Notes: generated by a model from the letters alone, not told the origin. DNA of 41,665 bases from Acidimicrobiia bacterium (GCA_020832495.1 JAFIEP010000053.1:1-41665), one strand, 5' to 3'. Positions 25,424 to 33,909 are shown, counted from the first letter of the stretch. Numbers and translations are program-made.

Positions 25424-26257
25424 TCACAACTCGCTCAGCTCGGGCAGCAACCCCTCGGCGAACTCGACCAACCGCCCCTCGCCCTCGCTCGGCCATCCGC
25501 AGATCAGATAGCCGAAACCCGCAGCGGCGAACCCCTCCGCCTGCGCCCGGACGGCATCCCAGGGCTGGGACAGATCGAGCGTGGCCGATCGCAGGATGTC
25601 CTCAGGGTTCCGTCCGCACTCCTCTGCCAGCCGGCTGAGCTTCTCCGACCGGGCCGCCATCTCCGCCACGCCCCCGAAGGAGTGCCAGGCGTCGGCATGG
25701 CGGGCAGCCATGGGGAGGGCCTTCCGCTCTCCGGTGGCCGCCACCCACAACGGAGGATGCGGGCGCTGGCGAGGTTTGGGGTCCAACGTGGCGTGCTCCA
25801 GTTGCCAGACCTGCCCATCGAAGCTGAAACCGTCGGTGGTGAACAGCCCTCGCAGGATGGTGAGCGCCTCGTCGGTCATCTGAAGGCGTCGGGCGGTGGT
25901 CGGGAACTCGATGCCGAGCGCTCGGTGCTCGGGTTCGAACCAGGCCGAGCCGAGCGACACCTCGAGGCGGCCGTCCGACACGTGATCAATGGTGACCGCC
26001 TGCGCCGCCAGCACGGAGGGGTGCCGGTAGGTCACGCCGGTGACCAGGACCCCGAGCCGCAACCGGTCGGTCAGACCGGCCAGCGCCGCCACGGTCGTGT
26101 AGGCCTCGAAACACTCCCCCGGGCCGCTCCCGTACATCGGCTGGAAGTGGTCGAATCCCCACCACCCGTCGAAGCCCACCTCCTCGGCGAGTTGCACCCG
26201 CCGCACCAGTTCCTCCCACGACATCCGCTGCTGGCTGGCCTCGAGTCCGAATCGCAT
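25424..26257 (-). CDS. LLM class (F420-dependent) oxidoreductase
   Basis: 277 residues with the luciferase-like TIM-barrel pattern: MRFGLEASQQ at the start, AEEVGFDGWWGFDHFQP, LGVLVTGVTYRHPSVLAAQA, DHVSDGRLEVSLGSAW and PHPPLWVAATGERKAL. The sequence most resembles the F420-dependent subgroup common in actinobacteria. It transfers hydride between F420 and an unknown substrate. A GTG at 26263 would add two residues; ATG 26257 gives the usual family N-terminus. Divergent from the methyltransferase-fold gene at 26419. Confidence 0.88.
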   Translation of the reverse strand: MRFGLEASQQRMSWEELVRRVQLAEEVGFDGWWGFDHFQPMYGSGPGECFEAYTTVAALAGLTDRLRLGVLVTGVTYRHPSVLAAQAVTIDHVSDGRLEVSLGSAWFEPEHRALGIEFPTTARRLQMTDEALTILRGLFTTDGFSFDGQVWQLEHATLDPKPRQRPHPPLWVAATGERKALPMAARHADAWHSFGGVAEMAARSEKLSRLAEECGRNPEDILRSATLDLSQPWDAVRAQAEGFAAAGFGYLICGWPSEGEGRLVEFAEGLLPELSEL

Positions 26258-26375
26258 GGCCACAGTCTGACCGATGGCGTCGTCCGCCGTCAGCGCTCCA
26301 CTCCCCGCTCTGCTCCGCTCAGCGCCACCCTGGGACCAAGGGCCGTGGACACATCGACAGCCGCGCCAGGACAGC

Positions 26376-26381
26376 TACTGT
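26376..26381 (+). promoter_or_regulatory. Possible -10 element of methyltransferase-fold gene A
   Basis: TACTGT lies 43 nt before GTG 26419, implying a leader of about 30-35 nt. The degenerate paralogue at 32631 has a TAGGGT at nearly the same distance. Confidence 0.3.
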
Positions 26382-26418
26382 TCCCCCTCATCGACCGGAG
26401 CCCCCGACCTTCTTCACC

Positions 26419-27528
26419 GTGAGCGCACCCCGCCTCGAACCGCCGGCCTTGCAGTGGACCGGTCCCGACGCCTTCGAGATCGACGGGGTGGCCTTCGTCC
26501 ACGCGCTCGCGCAGCAGTCGAAACCCGGCCGCTTCGTCATCGCCAAGCCCCGACAGCTCGTCGAGCGCTACATCGACACGGTGACGACCGTCCCCGACGC
26601 CACGATCGTCGAGCTGGGCATCTTCCGCGGCGGCAGCGCAGTGCTCACCGCTCTGGTCGCCCGACCTCGCAGGCTCGTCGTCGCCGACGTGCGGGCGGAA
26701 CCGGTGATCGAGCTCGAGCAGTTCGTGGCCGATCGTCAGCTCGATACGGTCGTTCGTCGCAGGTACGGGCTCGACCAGGCCGACCGTGCTCAAGTGGCGG
26801 CACTGCTCGACGAGGAGATCGGCGAGGCTCCGATCGACCTGGTGATCGACGACGCTTCGCACCGCTACGAGCCAACGCTCGCCTCTTTCGAGGTCATCTT
26901 CCCCCGCCTTGCCGTCGGTGGCCGGTATCTCATCGAGGACTGGAGGAGCCGCGCCAAGGTGGCGTATCGGATAAGGGAGGTCCGGCGAGGGGCGACAGGA
27001 GACGAGGTGGCACCTCTCGCCTCTCCCCTCGGTGAGGAGTCTCGGCAACAGTTCCGCCGCAACATCGTGTCCAACCGCGCTGCGCTCGATGCGTTCGCGG
27101 CGCGTATCGCCGAGGTGTTGCGGTCACCCGCCCACCCGGATCATGCCACCGTCCGCGCCGACCTCGAACAGATCGCAGGCAACGAGGCGGCGCCGGAGCA
27201 CCCGGTGGTGGCCGCACTGCTCCGTCGAGCCCACCAGGACCCGAGTGACCCGGCCCATGACGTGGTCCGGCACCTCGTCGATCACGAGCCGGATTCAGCG
27301 GTGGCGAGCGCTGTCCTCGCCGACCCGTCCCCCGACCTCCTGCCACCGCCGGCGCCGGTGCCGGCGGTTGAGGTCTCACTGCCGGGTCTTGCCGTCGAGT
27401 TGCTGCGTGCGCACACCGCCCGGCCCGACGTCATCGCCGAGTTCCGAGCAGACCCCGATTGGATCGAGCTGACGCGGGGATCAGCCCTCCTCGACGAGAG
27501 CTTCTCGGTGCGGTCACTCACGGCCTGA
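26419..27528 (+). CDS. Class I SAM methyltransferase-fold protein (CmcI/Methyltransf_24-like), copy A
   Basis: 369 residues. The core (about 40-200) has VELGIFRGGSAVL (glycine-rich SAM loop, Glu65), an acidic residue after strand 2 (Asp90 in VVADV), DLVIDDASHRY (Asp144, Asp145, His148) and GGRYLIEDW (Glu173, Asp174). DDxSH followed by ED is the pattern of CmcI-like and sugar O-methyltransferases that use a divalent metal. Beyond residue 200 comes a helical extension and a C-terminal motif, LAVELLRAHTARPDVIAEF, shared with the paralogue at 32631-33776. It is predicted to methylate a hydroxyl of a sugar or small molecule. A GTG start at 26419 is used. The gene stands alone, divergent from the LLM gene. 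Confidence 0.8.
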   Translation: MSAPRLEPPALQWTGPDAFEIDGVAFVHALAQQSKPGRFVIAKPRQLVERYIDTVTTVPDATIVELGIFRGGSAVLTALVARPRRLVVADVRAEPVIELEQFVADRQLDTVVRRRYGLDQADRAQVAALLDEEIGEAPIDLVIDDASHRYEPTLASFEVIFPRLAVGGRYLIEDWRSRAKVAYRIREVRRGATGDEVAPLASPLGEESRQQFRRNIVSNRAALDAFAARIAEVLRSPAHPDHATVRADLEQIAGNEAAPEHPVVAALLRRAHQDPSDPAHDVVRHLVDHEPDSAVASAVLADPSPDLLPPPAPVPAVEVSLPGLAVELLRAHTARPDVIAEFRADPDWIELTRGSALLDESFSVRSLTA

Positions 27529-27631
27529 ACGGCCACGACCTGCCACCTCGCGACACCCGGTGGTCGAGCACCGCAGACGCCCCGTTCCCCCCAGTGTCCC
27601 AGACGCCGACCCCGGCGCTCGCATCCAGCCC

Positions 27632-27637
27632 TAGGCT
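27632..27637 (+). promoter_or_regulatory. -10 element of second LLM gene (leaderless)
   Basis: TAGGCT is followed by 7 nt and ATG 27645, which supports this start over the open frame from 27459 that overlaps gene A. Confidence 0.5.
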
Positions 27638-27644
27638 CCGTCCC

Positions 27645-28556
27645 ATGCGCATCGCCATCAACGGTTCTTCCTCGGTCCTGGCCGGTCGGCTCGACGACAC
27701 CTTGGCCGACATGGCCTCCGTCGTCGACGCCGGCTTCCACAGCTACTGGCTGGCACAGACCACGCTCGTGGACGCACTCAGCGCCTTCGCCGTGGCGGGG
27801 GCGACCGGCCGGGCGCCAGCCGAGGTGGGTACGGCCGTGGTCCCCACCTTTCCCCGACATCCCTTCGCGCTCGCCGCCCAGGCCCACACCGTGCAGGAGG
27901 CCCTGCCCGGCCGGCTGGTCCTGGGCATCGGCCTCTCCCACCAACCGGTGGTGGAAGAGGCCTGGGGACTCACGTTCGAGCGGCCGGTGCGCCACATGAG
28001 CGACTACCTGGCCATCCTCGAGGGCTTGCTCCACGAGGGCTCGGTTCGCCACCGGGGCGAGATCTGGTCGGCCACGATCGACGGAGCGCCACCACAGGGA
28101 ACGCCACCGTCGATCATGGTCGCCGCCATGGGTGAACAGATGCTGCGGCTCGCCGGTCGTCGGACCGACGGCACCATTCTGTGGATGGTGGGTGCACGAA
28201 CGATCGCTGAGCACGTCGCTCCCACCATCGGTGCCGCCGCCGAGCAGGCCGGGCGGCCGACTCCGCGCATCGTGGCCAGCCTCCCGGTGTGCGTCACCGA
28301 CGACCCGTCGCCGGTCCGGGACCTGATCGCCACGATGTTGGTGCGCTACGGGGAGTTGCCCAGCTACCGAGCCATGCTCGACCGGGAAGGGGCTGCCGGC
28401 CCGGCCGATGTCTCCATCGTCGGCAACGAGGAAGAGGTGGACGCCGTGCTCGACGCCCTGGCCGAGGCGGGGGCCACCGACTTCGCGGCAGTCGAGTTCG
28501 GAACAAACCCCGACGAGCAGGCCCGCACACGGGCCCTGCTGCACCGACGGGCCTGA
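27645..28556 (+). CDS. LLM class (F420-dependent) oxidoreductase, second copy
   Basis: 303 residues of luciferase-like fold: MRIAINGSS at the start, VDAGFHSYWLAQ, VGTAVVPTFPRHPFALAAQA, LPGRLVLGIGLSHQP and PPSIMVAAMGEQMLRLAG. The pattern matches the TIGR03564-type F420-dependent LLM proteins of actinobacteria. It is only distantly similar to the copy at 25424-26257. The substrate is unknown. Leaderless -10 TAGGCT sets the start. It converges on the DrrB-like permease gene, with 63 bp between stops. Confidence 0.87.
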   Translation: MRIAINGSSSVLAGRLDDTLADMASVVDAGFHSYWLAQTTLVDALSAFAVAGATGRAPAEVGTAVVPTFPRHPFALAAQAHTVQEALPGRLVLGIGLSHQPVVEEAWGLTFERPVRHMSDYLAILEGLLHEGSVRHRGEIWSATIDGAPPQGTPPSIMVAAMGEQMLRLAGRRTDGTILWMVGARTIAEHVAPTIGAAAEQAGRPTPRIVASLPVCVTDDPSPVRDLIATMLVRYGELPSYRAMLDREGAAGPADVSIVGNEEEVDAVLDALAEAGATDFAAVEFGTNPDEQARTRALLHRRA

Positions 28557-28619
28557 ACGGCGCCCCGGGCGCAGCGGACCCCGTACCCCACCGAGTCGGC
28601 TCCGACCCGGCGGCGCAGG

Positions 28620-29423
28620 TCAGCGAGATGTTGCCTTGAAGCGTCGCACGGACAAGGGCACGAACACCACGAGGATGACCGCGATCCAGATCAGGGTGTA
28701 GAGCACCGGGTTCTGCAACGACCACACGTCCGGGACCGGCGCTGCCGGATTGACGTTGCCGAACAGTTCTCGCACCGCTTGTGTCACCGACGACACCGGG
28801 TTCCACTCCACGAAGTGGCGCAGCGCTGTCGGGAACGACTCGACGGGTACGAAGGCGTTGGAGACGAACGTCAGGGGGAAGATGACGACGAACGAGGCGT
28901 TGTTGATGACCTCCACGCTCGGCACCATCAGCCCGACGTACGCCATGATCCAACTGAAGGCGTAGGCGAACAACAGCAGCAAGGCGTAGGCCGCCAGGGC
29001 GTCGGGCACGTTGCTCGTGATGCGCCAGCCGACCAGCAACCCGGTGCCCGACATGATGACGATCGACAGCAGGTTGTAGACGACGTCAGAACCGGTCCTC
29101 CCCACGAGCACCGCCGAGCGGGACATGGGAAGGGACCGGAAACGATCGATGATGCCCTTCTGCATGTCCTCGGCCAGGCCAGCGCCGGTGAAGGTGGCCC
29201 CGAAGACCACCGTCTGAGCGAAGATCCCGCCGATGAGAAACTCGCGATAGCTGATCCCTGCACCGGGGTCGATGGCCCCGCCGAACACGTAGGCGAACAA
29301 CAGGACGAACATGATCGGTGAGATCAGCACGAACACGAGCACCTCTGGCACCCGCTTCAACTTGATCAGGTTCCGGGTGGCGATGATGGACCCGTCGACA
29401 ACGACTCGTTGCACCGAACTCAT
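28620..29423 (-). CDS. ABC-2 type transporter permease (DrrB-like)
   Basis: 267 residues, six predicted membrane helices. The N-terminal cytoplasmic region precedes FVLLFAYVFGGAI. DMQKGIIDRFRSLPMSRSAVLVGR is the conserved cytoplasmic loop of the DrrB family, and FVSNAFVPVESFPTALRHFVEWNPVS is the matching late loop. It works with the ATPase encoded immediately upstream to export a drug, lipid or glycolipid. ATG 29423 overlaps the ATPase stop (ATGA). The frame open to 29876 is overlap with the ATPase gene and is not used. Confidence 0.92.
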   Translation of the reverse strand: MSSVQRVVVDGSIIATRNLIKLKRVPEVLVFVLISPIMFVLLFAYVFGGAIDPGAGISYREFLIGGIFAQTVVFGATFTGAGLAEDMQKGIIDRFRSLPMSRSAVLVGRTGSDVVYNLLSIVIMSGTGLLVGWRITSNVPDALAAYALLLLFAYAFSWIMAYVGLMVPSVEVINNASFVVIFPLTFVSNAFVPVESFPTALRHFVEWNPVSSVTQAVRELFGNVNPAAPVPDVWSLQNPVLYTLIWIAVILVVFVPLSVRRFKATSR

Positions 29424-30457
29424 GATCCGTCCTGGTTCGTCTCGTCGGCCACCGTGTCCTCGGCACCGTGCCCGGTCAGTTCGAGGAACACGTCGTCGAG
29501 CGTCGGCCGCCGGAGCCCGACGTCGTCGAGGACGATCGCCTCGGTGTCCAAACGGCGCAGCACCTCCATGAGCGTCTGAGGCCCGGCCACGGCCGGTGCC
29601 GTGAGGGTACGGGTCTCCCCATCCACCACCACCTCGCCACCGGTGACCTGCTCGAGCACCTCGCGCACCGCCTCGAGCGCCGACGGGTCGGCGACGACCA
29701 CCTCGACCCGCTCGCCGCCGATCTGTCGCTTGAGGTCGTCCGCCGTGCCCTTGGCGATGGCTCGACCCCTGTCGATGACCACGATCTGGTCGGCCAGGAG
29801 GTCGGCCTCCTCGAGGTACTGGGTGGTCAGCAACAACGTGGCACCCCCGGCAACCAGCTCGCGGATGACCGCCCACATCTGGTTCCGGCTACGCGGATCC
29901 AGGCCCGTCGTCGGCTCGTCGAGTACCAACACGTCCGGCTCGGCCACCAGCGCGCCGGCGAGGTCGAGGCGTCGCCGCATCCCGCCCGAGTAGGTCCTCG
30001 CCGGACGGTCCCCGGCGTCGGCCAGCGAGAACCGCTCGAGCAGTTCCTTGGCGCGCGCCCGGGCCCGACGCCGATCGAACCCGTAGAGTCGCCCGACCAT
30101 CACAAGGTTCTCGAACCCGGTGAGGTACTCGTCGACCGCCGCGTACTGCCCGGACAGTCCCATCCGTGCCCGCACCGCGTCGGGCCGGGCGATCACGTCG
30201 ATACCGGCGACGTCCACCGTCCCCTCGTCGGGCACGAGCAACGTGGCCAGGATCCGGACGCAGGTGGTCTTGCCGGCACCGTTCGGGCCCAGCAAGCCCA
30301 ACACCGTGCCTCGGGGAACGTCCAGGTCCAAGCCGTCGAGAGCTCGAACGTCGCCGTAGGACTTCCGTAGGCCCCGGGCCCGGATCATCGGGTCGGGGGT
30401 GGCGTCGTCCGGTGTCAGGACGGGTTCCACCTCGAGGGGCTGGGGTGGCGTTGCCAT
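29420..30457 (-). CDS. ABC transporter ATP-binding protein (DrrA-like)
   Basis: 345 residues. Walker A GPNGAGKTT, signature YSGGMRRRLDLA and Walker B VLVLDEPTTGLD are intact. TTQYLEEADLL shows that the switch (H-loop) position is not His, as is usual in DrrA proteins. The C-terminal 100 residues form the regulatory domain of this subfamily, ending in RPTLDDVFLELTGH. It powers the DrrB-like permease, with which it overlaps. ATG 30457 is preferred over the frame start at 30520 because GGAGA lies upstream at good spacing. A 10-bp palindrome 76 bp upstream may be an operator. Confidence 0.93.
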   Translation of the reverse strand: MATPPQPLEVEPVLTPDDATPDPMIRARGLRKSYGDVRALDGLDLDVPRGTVLGLLGPNGAGKTTCVRILATLLVPDEGTVDVAGIDVIARPDAVRARMGLSGQYAAVDEYLTGFENLVMVGRLYGFDRRRARARAKELLERFSLADAGDRPARTYSGGMRRRLDLAGALVAEPDVLVLDEPTTGLDPRSRNQMWAVIRELVAGGATLLLTTQYLEEADLLADQIVVIDRGRAIAKGTADDLKRQIGGERVEVVVADPSALEAVREVLEQVTGGEVVVDGETRTLTAPAVAGPQTLMEVLRRLDTEAIVLDDVGLRRPTLDDVFLELTGHGAEDTVADETNQDGS

Positions 30458-30532
30458 GAGGTCTCCATCGTCGGACCCGCCGGGCCACTGGGGTCGGCAC
30501 GGGAAGCATCCCACCACCACGACGTCCTGGCG

Positions 30533-30542
30533 GAACCGGTTC
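30533..30542. promoter_or_regulatory. Palindrome upstream of the ABC exporter operon
   Basis: GAACCGGTTC is a perfect 10-bp palindrome with an AAC-NN-GTT core, about 76 bp before the ATPase start. Its flanks fail the T...A outer positions of the KstR motif, so another TetR-type regulator would be needed. Chance occurrence is possible in GC-rich DNA. Confidence 0.3.
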
Positions 30543-30666
30543 GAGCGCGTCGCACCTTACCGATTCCGGCACGGGTGACCCATCGGGTTTCCAGTCGGCC
30601 CCCAGGACGCTCGTCCGCCGCCGGGCGGGAACCACCCATCGGGAGGGACGGCTGCCCGTTGGCCGG

Positions 30667-31851
30667 CTACGCCCCGACCGCCGCCAGCGCGTCGCACAGC
30701 GTGTCGATGTCGGCGGCGCTCAGCGCGGCGATGTTGAAGCGCCCCGAGCGCAACAGGTACACGGCATGCTTGCTGCGCAGCTCGTCGGCCTGCTCCGGGG
30801 TGATCGACGCCACGTGGAACATGCCGTTGCCATCGCTGATCCCCTCGAGCGCCCGAACGCCGGCCGCCGCCGTGCGCTCCGCCAAGGTACGACGATGCTC
30901 GTGCAACCGGTCGCGCATCTCGGTCAGCTCCACCGACCACGACGCTCGCAACGCGGTGTCCCCGAGGACCTCGGCCACGATGGTGCCACCCAGCCACGGT
31001 GGGTTCGACCAGACCGCCCGGGCGATGGCGCTGGCGGTCTCCGCCGCTCGGGCCCGCTGCTCGCCGTCGGCGATGATGATGCCGAGGGCACCGACCCGCT
31101 CACGGTACAGACCGAAGTTCTTCGAACAGCTGGTGGCCACGTACAACTCGGGCGCCGCTGCCGCCAGCCGGCTGATCGGCCGCACGTCGTCCGCAGGTGT
31201 CCCAGCGAAGCCGACGTAGGCAGCATCCACGAGCACGCTGAGGCCACGTGCGTGCACGACCTCGGCCAGCGCCTCCCATTCCTCGTCGTCGAGGTCGAAG
31301 CCCGTCGGGTTGTGACAACACAGGTGGACGAGCACCAGGTCGTCGTTGGTCGCCCCGGCGAGGTCCTCGAGCATGCGACCGATGCGTTCGGGAACCGCCG
31401 GCCCGTAGCGGTAGGGGACCACCTCGAGCCCGGCGCGCTCCATGATTGGCGCATGGTTGGCCCACGTGGGGTCGGGGAGGAACACTCGCCGCGCACCGCA
31501 GGATCCGGTGAGACGAGCGGCGAGTGCCAGCGCGGCAGTGCCCGACGGTGTCTGAGCGACCGCTGCGGCATCGGGGAGTTCGAGGAGTCCGGCGATCGCC
31601 TCACGGAATCCTGCGGCGCCCAGGATGGGAAGGTACGCCTTGGTGGACTCCTGCTCGATCAGGCGCTGCTGCGCCTCCCGGACGGCCGCGAACACCGGGG
31701 TGCGGCCCGAGTCGTCCTTGTACACGCCGGCGGAGAGATCCAACTTCTCCGCGCGGTCATCGGCGTCGTAGGCAGCCTTGAGGCCGAAGATCGGGTCCGG
31801 TGGCAACGGAGCCAGTCCCTCGTAGCGGGTGCGAGGCGATGCAGCGGTCAT
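30667..31851 (-). CDS. Aromatic/aspartate aminotransferase, class I
   Basis: 394 residues, a PLP enzyme that moves amino groups between aspartate or aromatic amino acids and 2-oxoglutarate. SCSKNFGLYRERVG contains the PLP Lys (Lys244) in the exact pattern of the AspC/TyrB branch. KLDLSAGVYKDDSGRTP, CHNPTGFDL (PLP and substrate contacts) and SNPPWLGG also fit that branch, and the C-terminal Arg lies in LRSGRFNIAAL. ATG 31851 is used rather than the frame start at 31995, because the family N-terminus begins just after it (PPDPIFGLKAAY) and AAAGG lies upstream. The gene is alone on the minus strand. Confidence 0.93.
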   Translation of the reverse strand: MTAASPRTRYEGLAPLPPDPIFGLKAAYDADDRAEKLDLSAGVYKDDSGRTPVFAAVREAQQRLIEQESTKAYLPILGAAGFREAIAGLLELPDAAAVAQTPSGTAALALAARLTGSCGARRVFLPDPTWANHAPIMERAGLEVVPYRYGPAVPERIGRMLEDLAGATNDDLVLVHLCCHNPTGFDLDDEEWEALAEVVHARGLSVLVDAAYVGFAGTPADDVRPISRLAAAAPELYVATSCSKNFGLYRERVGALGIIIADGEQRARAAETASAIARAVWSNPPWLGGTIVAEVLGDTALRASWSVELTEMRDRLHEHRRTLAERTAAAGVRALEGISDGNGMFHVASITPEQADELRSKHAVYLLRSGRFNIAALSAADIDTLCDALAAVGA

Positions 31852-32334
31852 GAGGACGGACCTTTCGACAGGAGATATCTCGACAGGGCGACCGAGTGGC
31901 CAGGGATCACGTCGGCCAGACGACGCCGGTGCATTGTCGCTCATGAGGCCGACGAAGCCCGCACCGGTTCGGGCCGACGCTCCCGGGCTGCCCACCAGCG
32001 CGTATCGATCCCCACCTTCACGACGATGATAAATGTGGGTTCAGCAACGGGAGGAAAACCGAGTGTCCTTGACAGGAGACCTCAGTACATGTCAGCTGGC
32101 CGCGTCCACCGACGAGTCCGGCGGCGATCATGGGTGACGGCGGTTACTGGACGGCGTCGGGGGACACCGTGGCGCCGCTCCTCACCATCGCTTCGGACGA
32201 TCCCCTCGACGAGGAGGACACGATGGTGCCGGAAGGGACACTTCCCGCGCCCCGAGTGCCGCCGGACGGGTCGGCGCCCCCCGAGGCCGAGACGACCCTG
32301 AACGGGCCGTCCGCATCTCTGGAGCCGTGACGTG
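31852..32334. other. 483-bp intergenic region between aminotransferase and tRNA-Leu
   Basis: It holds a perfect 10-bp palindrome, GAGATATCTC, at 31872-31881 flanked by a direct repeat TCGACAGG, about 20 bp before the aminotransferase start and so a candidate operator. An A/T-rich spot, GATGATAAATG, lies near 32025. A short open frame at 32130-32330 is listed separately. No riboswitch or RNA gene was recognised. Confidence 0.5.
32130..32330 (+). CDS. Possible small acidic protein
   Basis: An open frame of 66 codons, MGDGGYWTASGDTV at the start, rich in Asp, Glu and Pro and with the high third-position GC of true genes here. A stop precedes it in frame at about 32074. The ribosome binding site is weak and no domain is recognised. 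It ends 5 bp before the tRNA. It may be a chance frame. Confidence 0.2.
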   Translation: MGDGGYWTASGDTVAPLLTIASDDPLDEEDTMVPEGTLPAPRVPPDGSAPPEAETTLNGPSASLEP

Positions 32335-32421
32335 TGGTGCGCGAGGGGGGAGTTGAACCCCCACGTCCTTTCGGACACTGGAACCTGAATCCAGCGCGTC
32401 TGCCTATTCCGCCACTCGCGC
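32335..32421 (-). tRNA. tRNA-Leu (CAG anticodon)
   Basis: The minus strand folds as a type II tRNA. Acceptor stem: GCGCGAG with CTCGCGC. Anticodon arm: CTGGA-TTCAGGT-TCCAG, giving anticodon CAG. Variable arm: TGTCC-GAAA-GGACG. T arm: GGGGG-TTCAACT-CCCCC. The discriminator is A and the CCA end is encoded (32335-32337). The long variable arm and the A73 discriminator are leucine identity features. Confidence 0.95.
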
Positions 32422-32432
32422 GTGACAACCAG

Positions 32433-32438
32433 AGGCTA
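32433..32438 (-). promoter_or_regulatory. Possible -10 element of tRNA-Leu
   Basis: TAGCCT on the minus strand lies 11 nt before the mature tRNA 5' end, with TTCGCA 18 nt further upstream as a weak -35. Confidence 0.35.
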
Positions 32439-32585
32439 CCGGGCGAGCGACGCCGGTGCGAAACACCTGGCTCGCAACCGGACCTGTGCAGCGTCTCCAC
32501 CTGTTCGCCCGTGCGTCGTTCCATTCCTGAGATTCCCCGCGCTCAGTGGTCACGCAGGGCGCACGAGGGCCTCTGTTCGGAGCAC

Positions 32586-32591
32586 TAGGGT
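32586..32591 (+). promoter_or_regulatory. Possible -10 element of methyltransferase-fold gene B
   Basis: TAGGGT lies 45 nt before ATG 32631. GAGGAG, about 15 nt before the ATG, is a rather distant ribosome binding site. Confidence 0.3.
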
Positions 32592-32630
32592 CGTGGCCAT
32601 CAGTGTCGGCCGAGGAGAACTCCACACCGC

Positions 32631-33776
32631 ATGCCGAAGAGGGCTGAAGTACACGACATCGACGACGCCACGCGTCCGCCGCTCGAGTGGCGCAGCAAGC
32701 GGAAGCTGACCGTCGGCAGCACCACGTTCGCCTGCGTCGGCGAACACCAGGTTCGCGGCAAGTTCGATGTGCAACTGCAGCGCGCCAAGAAGTTCGCCAC
32801 CCAGCACCTGGCGCTGCTCGAATCGACCCCACCGGGCGCAACGGTGGTCAGCCTGGGGGTGGTTGACTGGGGAACGACCGTCCTGACCACCCGCTACGGC
32901 GCAGTCCGCCATCACGTGGCACTCGAGGCAGCCCCCGACCGACAATCCGAACTCGACCAGTACGTCTCGGAGCACCAGCTCGAACCCGTGCTCCGACCGC
33001 ACTTCGGGGTGGACCTCACCGACCGCAGCAAGCTCCAGGATCTGCTGTACGAGGAGTTGGGGAGCGACCTCATCGACCTCGTCGTCGACGAGCAGACCCA
33101 GGCACAGTTCGACCTGCAGGCCAGCTTCGACGCCATCTTCCCCCTTATGCGACCTGGTGGCCGGTACGTGCTCCAGCAATGGCGCCGCCAGGTCGACGTC
33201 ATCGCCCGCCTGCAGGAGGCCGCTCCGATCCGGTCCCCGAACAACGCTGCGCTGGCAGCGACCCGGCCGAGGGAGGCTGCCATCGCCGTCCTCACCGGAC
33301 CCGATCCCGACGAGGCGGACGCGATGCTCCAGCGGTTCGAACGCCTGTTGGTGGCCGGCGGCGATGTGGGGTCGACGCTGGATCGACAGATCCGCGCTGC
33401 GCTCCCCGAATTGCGCTCCCAGACGGGGGACGGCACACACGCCGTCGTCGATCGGCTCGAAGCGATGCTGGACCCGGCGCAACGGTCGGCGTCGCCGGCG
33501 GCCAAGGAGGAACAACTGGCGGCCCGCGGTGTCCTCGGCATCATCGACGACGGCTCGACGGGCGAATCCACTGACGCCATCCCGGCACCGATCACCTGTT
33601 TCGGTCTGGCAGTGGCACTGGCCCACACCGCCCGACCAGATGTCATTGCCTCGGTGCAGTTCGACGAGTGGCTGACGATCGAACGGGGTCGCGCCCTGCT
33701 CGACCCCGAGACCTTCTCGCTGGCGGAGCTCCACCACGGCGACCCCACGGAGATGGCAGCCATCTTCAAGCTCTGA
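32631..33776 (+). CDS. Degenerate methyltransferase-fold protein, paralogue copy B
   Basis: 381 residues that align along most of their length with the protein of 26419-27528. The fold landmarks remain, but the residues expected to bind cofactor and metal are changed. The SAM loop VELGIFRGG of copy A is here VSLGVVDWG (Glu to Ser74), Asp90 is Glu99, DDASH is DEQTQ (153-157), and IEDW is LQQW (Gln182, Gln183). The C-terminal motif LAVALAHTARPDVIASV and the later RGRALLDPETFSL are shared. Enzymatic methylation is unlikely; a binding or scaffold role is inferred. The frame is intact with normal codon use, so it is not an obvious pseudogene. It lies 133 bp before fhaA on the same strand. Confidence 0.75.
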   Translation: MPKRAEVHDIDDATRPPLEWRSKRKLTVGSTTFACVGEHQVRGKFDVQLQRAKKFATQHLALLESTPPGATVVSLGVVDWGTTVLTTRYGAVRHHVALEAAPDRQSELDQYVSEHQLEPVLRPHFGVDLTDRSKLQDLLYEELGSDLIDLVVDEQTQAQFDLQASFDAIFPLMRPGGRYVLQQWRRQVDVIARLQEAAPIRSPNNAALAATRPREAAIAVLTGPDPDEADAMLQRFERLLVAGGDVGSTLDRQIRAALPELRSQTGDGTHAVVDRLEAMLDPAQRSASPAAKEEQLAARGVLGIIDDGSTGESTDAIPAPITCFGLAVALAHTARPDVIASVQFDEWLTIERGRALLDPETFSLAELHHGDPTEMAAIFKL

Positions 33777-33897
33777 CCCCTGTTCTGACCCCTGAGCGGG
33801 CGACACCCGCCCTCGGGCGCCGCCGAGCGACCTGGCCGAACCGGCGTGGCGACCGGCGATGTCGAGCAGACGGCGGACGAGACGCAACCAGCGTGGA

Positions 33898-33903
33898 TAG
33901 GGT
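33898..33903 (+). promoter_or_regulatory. -10 element of fhaA (leaderless)
   Basis: TAGGGT is followed by 6 nt and ATG 33910. It would be the first promoter of the kinase/cell-wall cluster. Confidence 0.5.
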
Positions 33904-33909
33904 GCTGAC

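Noticed and set aside
30766-32301. 511-residue frame antisense to the aminotransferase
   Set aside because: Shadow of the aminotransferase, whose PLP Lys motif is unambiguous.
32335-32421. tRNA-Leu as an integration site for a mobile element
   Set aside because: No integrase, no repeated tRNA 3' end and no change in gene character on either side.
32144-32524. 126-residue frame on the minus strand over tRNA-Leu
   Set aside because: Its SGGIGRRAGFRFQCPKGR stretch is the well-known false translation of a tRNA-Leu gene.
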